Of a stretch of 64,000 nucleotides of DNA, positions 59,870-64,000 are shown piece after piece. The position numbers and the translations under genes were made by a program. Positions within the stretch are counted from its first letter, which is position 1; every line of letters starts with the position of its first letter. Source of the stretch: JAIOZK01 sp964468645 (GTDB taxonomy: Bacteria > Bacteroidota > Bacteroidia > Bacteroidales > JAIOZK01); contig CAYXUU010000001.1 of assembly GCA_964468645.1 (NCBI GenBank), positions 62,001 through 126,000 on the forward strand, given 5' to 3'. The notes below the pieces were generated by a model. It was not told the DNA's origin, searched no databases, and worked only from the letters and a program-made list of their open reading frames with translations.

Positions 59870-62482
59870 ATGAATAGAATTATTATACTGCTTTTCCTAA
59901 TCGGATTTATCGTTCGATTGCCGATAAATATTACTGCACAGGGAATACAGATAAAAAGCCCTGAAGCATATTTTGGTTTTAAACCTGGAGATGACAGGAA
60001 ACTGATTGATTATGAACAGTTGATAGAATACCTTGAAACCCTTGAACAGGTAAAGACAACCAATCATGTATCGCTGCAATTGATAGAAATAGGTCATTCC
60101 CCGATGGGTAAGCCAATGTACATCGCCTTCATTTCATCCGGTGAAAATATTACCAGGCTTGATGAACTAAAGGGGATCAACAAACAACTGGCCATGAATC
60201 CGGATTTATCCCCTCATGAAGTTGATGCTCTTGTTGAAGATGGAAAGGTTTTTGTTTTGGCAACACTTTCCATGCATTCAACCGAAGTTGGCCCTTCGCA
60301 ATCAGCGCCATTAATTGCATATGATCTTTTAACAACAGATGATCCCGACAGGATTAAATGGCTTGACGATGTGGTATTCATGATGGTACCTTGCCACAAC
60401 CCTGACGGGATGGATATGATCGTGGATCATTACCGGAAGTATGTTGGGACCAAATATGAGGGGAGTTCCATGCCGGGCATTTATCATAAATATGTGGGGC
60501 ATGATAACAATCGTGATTTTGTTACCCTGTCGCAGGAAGACACAAAAGCCATAGCGGAGATATATAATACAGAATGGTTCCCACAGATTATGGTTGAAAA
60601 ACACCAGATGGGATCAACGGGGGTAAGGTATTTTGTTCCGCCACCTCACGATCCTATTGCTGAAAATATAGATGCAGGAATATGGAACTGGGCTGGGATT
60701 TTTGGTTCCAACATGATTACAGACATGACAAATTCCGGTCTTCAGGGGATCAGCCAGCATTACCTTTTTGATGATTACTGGCCTGGTTCAACAACCACAT
60801 CAATCTGGAAAAACACCGTTGGGTTTCTTACTGAAGCAGCAAGTGTCAGGACTGCCACACCCATCTATATCGAAGAAAACGAATTGCGTGCCTGGGGTAA
60901 GGGACTATCAGAATACAAGAAAGGCATCAATATGCCCGAACCCTGGCCCGGAGGCTGGTGGCAGTTAAGCGATATCGTTAACTATGAAATTGCCTCAATC
61001 AATTCTATGCTTAAAACAGCTGCCAATCATAAAGTTGAAATTCTTATATTCAGGAATGAACTATGCAAAAAAGAAGTTGAACGAGGATTGTCTGAAGCGC
61101 CTTTTTATTACATTATGCCTGCTGAGCAACATGATGAAAGCGAACTTGCAGGTATCGTAAACCTGATGATAGAACACGGGGTACATGTTTATAAACTTGA
61201 TAAGGAATTACAACATAACCATTCAATAATTGAAAAGGGAAGCATCGTAATACCGCTATCGCAGCCTTATCGTCCTTTTATTAAGGAGGTGATGGAGAAA
61301 CAAAAGTTTCCGCTCAGGCATTATACACCTAAAGGAGAGATCATTAAACCTTACGATATAACCAGCTGGTCATTGCCACTGCATCGTGGAGTAACATCGG
61401 TAGAAGTAAATGAAAAGATAGAAGGTATTGATGACGCGCAGAAACCTATAGAAAATGGTTTAATAATCAAGACTTATATTCCGGAAGATTATAAAGCAGC
61501 TATGTTCTCAGTGAACAATAACGGAAGCTACAGGGCTGCATTTAAAGCTGTAAAAGAAGACTTAAAAGTTGGCCGTATGGAAAATGGCAATTTTTTGATC
61601 ATACATGACCAACATAGCGATTCTATTTTGAATGAGATCATTCAGGATGTTCATGTGACACCAATATTCATAGATAGTATCAGTGATAAGAACAGCAAAG
61701 AATTTACTGTACCTCGTATTGCCCTTGTAGAGACCAATATGCACGATATGGACGCTGGTTGGACCAGGTATGTGTTCGATACCTATGAAATACCTTTTAC
61801 TGTTGTTAAGCCCGGTGATTTTGAAAAGACCGATTTTATTAAAGACTTCGATGTTGTTGTTTTCCCCAGCGCCAATAAATCCATCCTGATGGAGGGTAAA
61901 TACAAATCCGAGGGCCAGTTATATCCGACCAGTTACCCTCCTGAGTTTACAAAAGGTATAGGTAAAAAAGGAATGGGGAAATTAATGGAATTCTTTGAAA
62001 AAGGGGGCATCATTGTTTCCTGGGGACGTTCGACAGAATTATTCACAGGTTCTTTATCCTTTAAGCATGGTGACGAAACCGAAGACTTCCGTCTTCCTGT
62101 AAAGGATATTTCCAAATCAATCAGGAGTGCAGGTGTTTATTGTCCGGGATCGCTTGTGAAACTTGAGTTTAAAAAAGACCATCCGCTCACACTGGGTATG
62201 GAAGAAAGTGCCGGGGTGTTTTTCAGGGGTAGTCCTGTTTTCTCAACCTCCATTCCACGTTTTGATATGGATAGAAGGGTGATCGGGAAATTCCCGGAAG
62301 AAAATATCCTGATGAGCGGATATTGTGAAAACCCGGAGAAACTTGGGAATAAAACAGCGATGGTATGGATAAAAAAAGGAAGAGGACAGATAGTTCTGTT
62401 TGGCTTCAATCCACAGTTCCGGGCCTCCACCCAGGGGACTTATAAGTTGTTGTTTAATGCTTTGTTGTTGGAAAGGTTATAG
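59870..62482 (+). CDS. Secreted M14-family zinc carboxypeptidase
   Basis: 870 residues from the ATG at 59870; a TTG eight codons upstream is open but would spoil the signal peptide (NRIIILLFLIGFIVRL). Catalytic domain about 30-390: zinc ligands HSTE (His and Glu in TLSMHSTEVGPSQ) and His in MVPCHNPDGMD, with the general-base Glu in GFLTEAASVR. The C-terminal half has beta-rich and class I amidotransferase-like segments (MAVTFDTYEIPFTVVKPGDF-type region, FDVVVFPSAN, GGIIVSWGRS). A periplasmic or extracellular metallopeptidase. Its stop codon lies inside the third GGTTGCCAACC repeat region. Confidence 0.88.
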   Translation: MNRIIILLFLIGFIVRLPINITAQGIQIKSPEAYFGFKPGDDRKLIDYEQLIEYLETLEQVKTTNHVSLQLIEIGHSPMGKPMYIAFISSGENITRLDELKGINKQLAMNPDLSPHEVDALVEDGKVFVLATLSMHSTEVGPSQSAPLIAYDLLTTDDPDRIKWLDDVVFMMVPCHNPDGMDMIVDHYRKYVGTKYEGSSMPGIYHKYVGHDNNRDFVTLSQEDTKAIAEIYNTEWFPQIMVEKHQMGSTGVRYFVPPPHDPIAENIDAGIWNWAGIFGSNMITDMTNSGLQGISQHYLFDDYWPGSTTTSIWKNTVGFLTEAASVRTATPIYIEENELRAWGKGLSEYKKGINMPEPWPGGWWQLSDIVNYEIASINSMLKTAANHKVEILIFRNELCKKEVERGLSEAPFYYIMPAEQHDESELAGIVNLMIEHGVHVYKLDKELQHNHSIIEKGSIVIPLSQPYRPFIKEVMEKQKFPLRHYTPKGEIIKPYDITSWSLPLHRGVTSVEVNEKIEGIDDAQKPIENGLIIKTYIPEDYKAAMFSVNNNGSYRAAFKAVKEDLKVGRMENGNFLIIHDQHSDSILNEIIQDVHVTPIFIDSISDKNSKEFTVPRIALVETNMHDMDAGWTRYVFDTYEIPFTVVKPGDFEKTDFIKDFDVVVFPSANKSILMEGKYKSEGQLYPTSYPPEFTKGIGKKGMGKLMEFFEKGGIIVSWGRSTELFTGSLSFKHGDETEDFRLPVKDISKSIRSAGVYCPGSLVKLEFKKDHPLTLGMEESAGVFFRGSPVFSTSIPRFDMDRRVIGKFPEENILMSGYCENPEKLGNKTAMVWIKKGRGQIVLFGFNPQFRASTQGTYKLLFNALLLERL

Positions 62483-62530
62483 GGTTGCCAACTCTATAAG
62501 GTTGGCAACCTTTCAAAGGTTGGCAACCTT
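62481..62530. repeat. GGTTGCCAACC-type repeat, copy 3 (three half-units)
   Basis: AGGGTTGCCAACT, then AAGGTTGGCAACCTT and a further AAAGGTTGGCAACCTT: three units of the family seen at 11172 and 11660. It fills the 51-bp gap between two convergent genes and could fold as a bidirectional terminator; the first two bases belong to the M14 stop codon. Confidence 0.85.
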
Positions 62531-62533
62531 GGT

Positions 62534-63499
62534 TCAAATATCCTTCAGAAATTTCTTATTTACAATAAGCTTAATGCTTTTTGGGATGATACTGAATTCA
62601 AGTGGTGAATGTCCCAATGATTCTCCATCGGTTTCGAGAAAAATGGTGTTCCTTGGTTTTGATATGATGGATATCTTTTTTCCCTTAAAGGTTTCAACGA
62701 TTGGAAGTTTTGTAAATGAACCATCATAAAGGTTCTTGATGTTTTTTACTACGGTGAACTTTGTGGTTTTCTTGATAATTGTAATGTCAAGGATCCCATC
62801 ATCAGGAATGGCTTCAGGCAATTGCATCATCCCCCCGCCATTGTATTTACAGATCCCCAGGCTCATGCTGAAAACATTATCGGCAAATACCTTTTCATCA
62901 TCAATTGTAATTTCAAGAAAAGTATTCTTGTATTTGAAGAGGCCTTTCAGCAGGTTGATCAAATACGCCATTGTCCCACCTTTACCCTTTTCTTTCATTT
63001 CGTTGGTCATCTTTGCAACCAATGCGTCATAACCCATACCGGCCATGTTTGCAAAATATCGCCCTATTGGATTTTGATTGTCATGATAAACTACATGCCC
63101 GGCATCTTGTATAAAGGTATGCCCCTTTTTGATGGTCTTAATGGCTTTTTTATATATATGCGGAATGTGGTACATCCTTCCCCAATCTTTACCCGTGCCG
63201 ATATTGATCATTCCAAGGGTTATGTCTGTGGTGGGGTATTCTTTCTGAAGGAATAAACCGTTGATCACCTCATTCATGGTACCATCACCACCCACAACAA
63301 TTATGTCTTTATACCCTTTTTCGATATATTCCTTTGCTATTTCAACGGCATGGTATTTTCTTTCGGTAAATAAAGCTTCAAAAATAATTCCTTCTTCACC
63401 AAGTAATTCGGCAATTCCTTCCCAATCCTTTTCCCCTTTTTTTACTCCGGCATTGGGATTAACAATTACCAACCATTTTTTAGATTCATTTTGATTCAA
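62534..63499 (-). CDS. Diacylglycerol kinase-like lipid kinase (YegS/BmrU type)
   Basis: 321 residues. The N-terminal nucleotide-binding region begins KKWLVIVNPNAGVKKGEK with the family signature VVGGDGTMNEVINGL (about 75-89), and GTGKDWGR and the C-terminal beta-sandwich (FSMSLGICKYNGGGMMQLPEAIPDDGILDI) follow. It phosphorylates diacylglycerol or a related lipid with ATP. The start is a TTG at 63497-63499 that overlaps the TGA of the upstream glycosyltransferase gene (TTGA); no in-frame ATG is near, so a non-ATG start with translational coupling is likely. Confidence 0.9.
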   Translation of the reverse strand: MNQNESKKWLVIVNPNAGVKKGEKDWEGIAELLGEEGIIFEALFTERKYHAVEIAKEYIEKGYKDIIVVGGDGTMNEVINGLFLQKEYPTTDITLGMINIGTGKDWGRMYHIPHIYKKAIKTIKKGHTFIQDAGHVVYHDNQNPIGRYFANMAGMGYDALVAKMTNEMKEKGKGGTMAYLINLLKGLFKYKNTFLEITIDDEKVFADNVFSMSLGICKYNGGGMMQLPEAIPDDGILDITIIKKTTKFTVVKNIKNLYDGSFTKLPIVETFKGKKISIISKPRNTIFLETDGESLGHSPLEFSIIPKSIKLIVNKKFLKDI

Positions 63500-64000
63500 G
63501 CAACTTCCTCCATTAGTTTATTCATAACCATCTCGGGGGTGATCTCCTGCATGCATGCGCAAGATACATCTATTCGACATTCCGAACATTCCTTATCCAA
63601 TACAAGGTAGGTGGCATGTTCTCCAACGGGAGCCCATCTTCCGGGATGCATGGGTTGGATGGGGGGATAGATACCAACAGCGACTTTTCCAAGGGCAGCT
63701 CCGATATGCAGGGGACCGGTACTGGCTGCTATTATGCCATCGGCCTTAGAGATAAAACTGATTAATTCATCAAGGCTTAGTTTGCCGGTAAGATCCACAA
63801 TATCTTTATGTTTGTCAATCAGGGATGTTCTGATTTTATTTCCTTCTGCTTCTGTTCCCGTAATATAAATCTGAAACCTGTCCTGTGGAAGAATATCAAT
63901 TAGTTTGTTGAAATGCTCAATATTCCATTCCCTGGCGCTTCCTTTGGATTTTGGATGCAGGATAAGATTGAATTTAGAGGCATTGATCAGGTTATTGAAT
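63496..64000 (-). CDS. Glycosyltransferase family 9 (heptosyltransferase-like), 5' end outside the window
   Basis: At least 167 C-terminal residues; the frame is open to the window end, and the GTG near 63798 is internal. Visible GT9 features are LILHPKSKGSAREWNIEHFNKLI (nucleotide-sugar domain, the HPxSxxxxREW pattern) and GIIAASTGPLHIGAALGKVAVGIYPP, the conserved SGPxH.AAA.G motif. Cys-rich end ECSECRIDVSCACM. Adds a heptose or similar sugar to the lipopolysaccharide core from the cytosolic face. Overlaps the lipid kinase gene by 4 bp. Confidence 0.88.
   Translation of the reverse strand, partial: FNNLINASKFNLILHPKSKGSAREWNIEHFNKLIDILPQDRFQIYITGTEAEGNKIRTSLIDKHKDIVDLTGKLSLDELISFISKADGIIAASTGPLHIGAALGKVAVGIYPPIQPMHPGRWAPVGEHATYLVLDKECSECRIDVSCACMQEITPEMVMNKLMEEVA

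Noticed and set aside
1..64000. tRNA, rRNA or riboswitch genes
   Set aside because: No cloverleaf with a GGTTCGAATCC-type T arm, no rRNA core sequence and no recognisable cobalamin or TPP riboswitch core was seen, including upstream of the corrinoid operon; covariance-model searches (tRNAscan, Rfam) would be needed to be sure.

Overview
The window looks like chromosomal DNA of a Bacteroidota bacterium, most likely an anaerobic or facultative member of the Bacteroidales/Marinilabiliales side. The signs are type IX secretion (T9SS) C-terminal sorting domains on several proteins (282-2339, 14023-16404, 27351-29447, 36314-37564), a PorZ-like T9SS component, an HmuY/TonB haem-uptake type locus, and promoter -7 boxes of the Bacteroidota TAnnTTTG type in front of many genes. 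The IspG is of the enlarged kind and Shine-Dalgarno sequences are mostly absent. No rRNA, tRNA, prophage or CRISPR array was seen.

Layout. 1-8 kb: tatA, a secreted peptidylarginine/agmatine-deiminase-like protein, a hybrid histidine kinase whose phospho-acceptor His is Arg, a TPR protein, an outer-membrane BamA/TamA-like barrel coupled to a sodium:solute symporter. 8.08-9.42 kb: a REP-associated tyrosine transposase (RAYT) inside a two-sided array of paired palindromes. 9.4-14 kb: lysS, a clipped methyltransferase, lipA-lipB, recO. 14-16.4 kb: porZ-like. 16.5-24.6 kb: a tight four-gene exopolysaccharide operon (GT2 synthase, TPR/beta-barrel porin, a glycosidase/deacetylase-like fusion, a DUF2194-like lipoprotein) in which both deacetylase-like domains have lost their metal ligands. 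24.9-27.3 kb: cytochrome c lipoprotein, OB-fold protein, YceI, DUF5777 barrel. 27.3-29.4 kb: C10 protease. 29.7 kb: Acr3 arsenite pump. 30.8-34.3 kb: a corrinoid protein, a MtaA/UroD-like methyltransferase and a DUF1638-histidine kinase fusion in one operon. 34.5-41 kb: ARPP-1-like protein, then an HmuY-TonB receptor-HmuY locus. 41.2-43.3 kb: a cluster of decayed genes (ResB, CcsA, Crp, an SDR). 43.3-51.2 kb: a large multihaem-cytochrome respiratory cluster (NrfD, 4x[4Fe-4S] Tat protein, cytochrome b, heptahaem cytochrome, monohaem cytochromes, DUF5777 barrel, and a hexahaem lipoprotein with a collagen-like stalk) read away from a Crp/Fnr regulator. 52-64 kb: ispG, small unknown proteins, a glycosidase-like lipoprotein, SAM methyltransferase, M14 peptidase, lipid kinase and a glycosyltransferase family 9 gene cut by the window end.

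How it fits together. The cytochrome cluster reads as a menaquinol-linked inner-membrane complex that could hand electrons to outer-membrane cytochromes and a barrel, possibly for extracellular electron transfer; this is inference. The corrinoid cassette could join methyl-group chemistry to signalling. At least four families of small palindromic or inverted-repeat elements are scattered between genes, and some lie inside genes or beside promoters.
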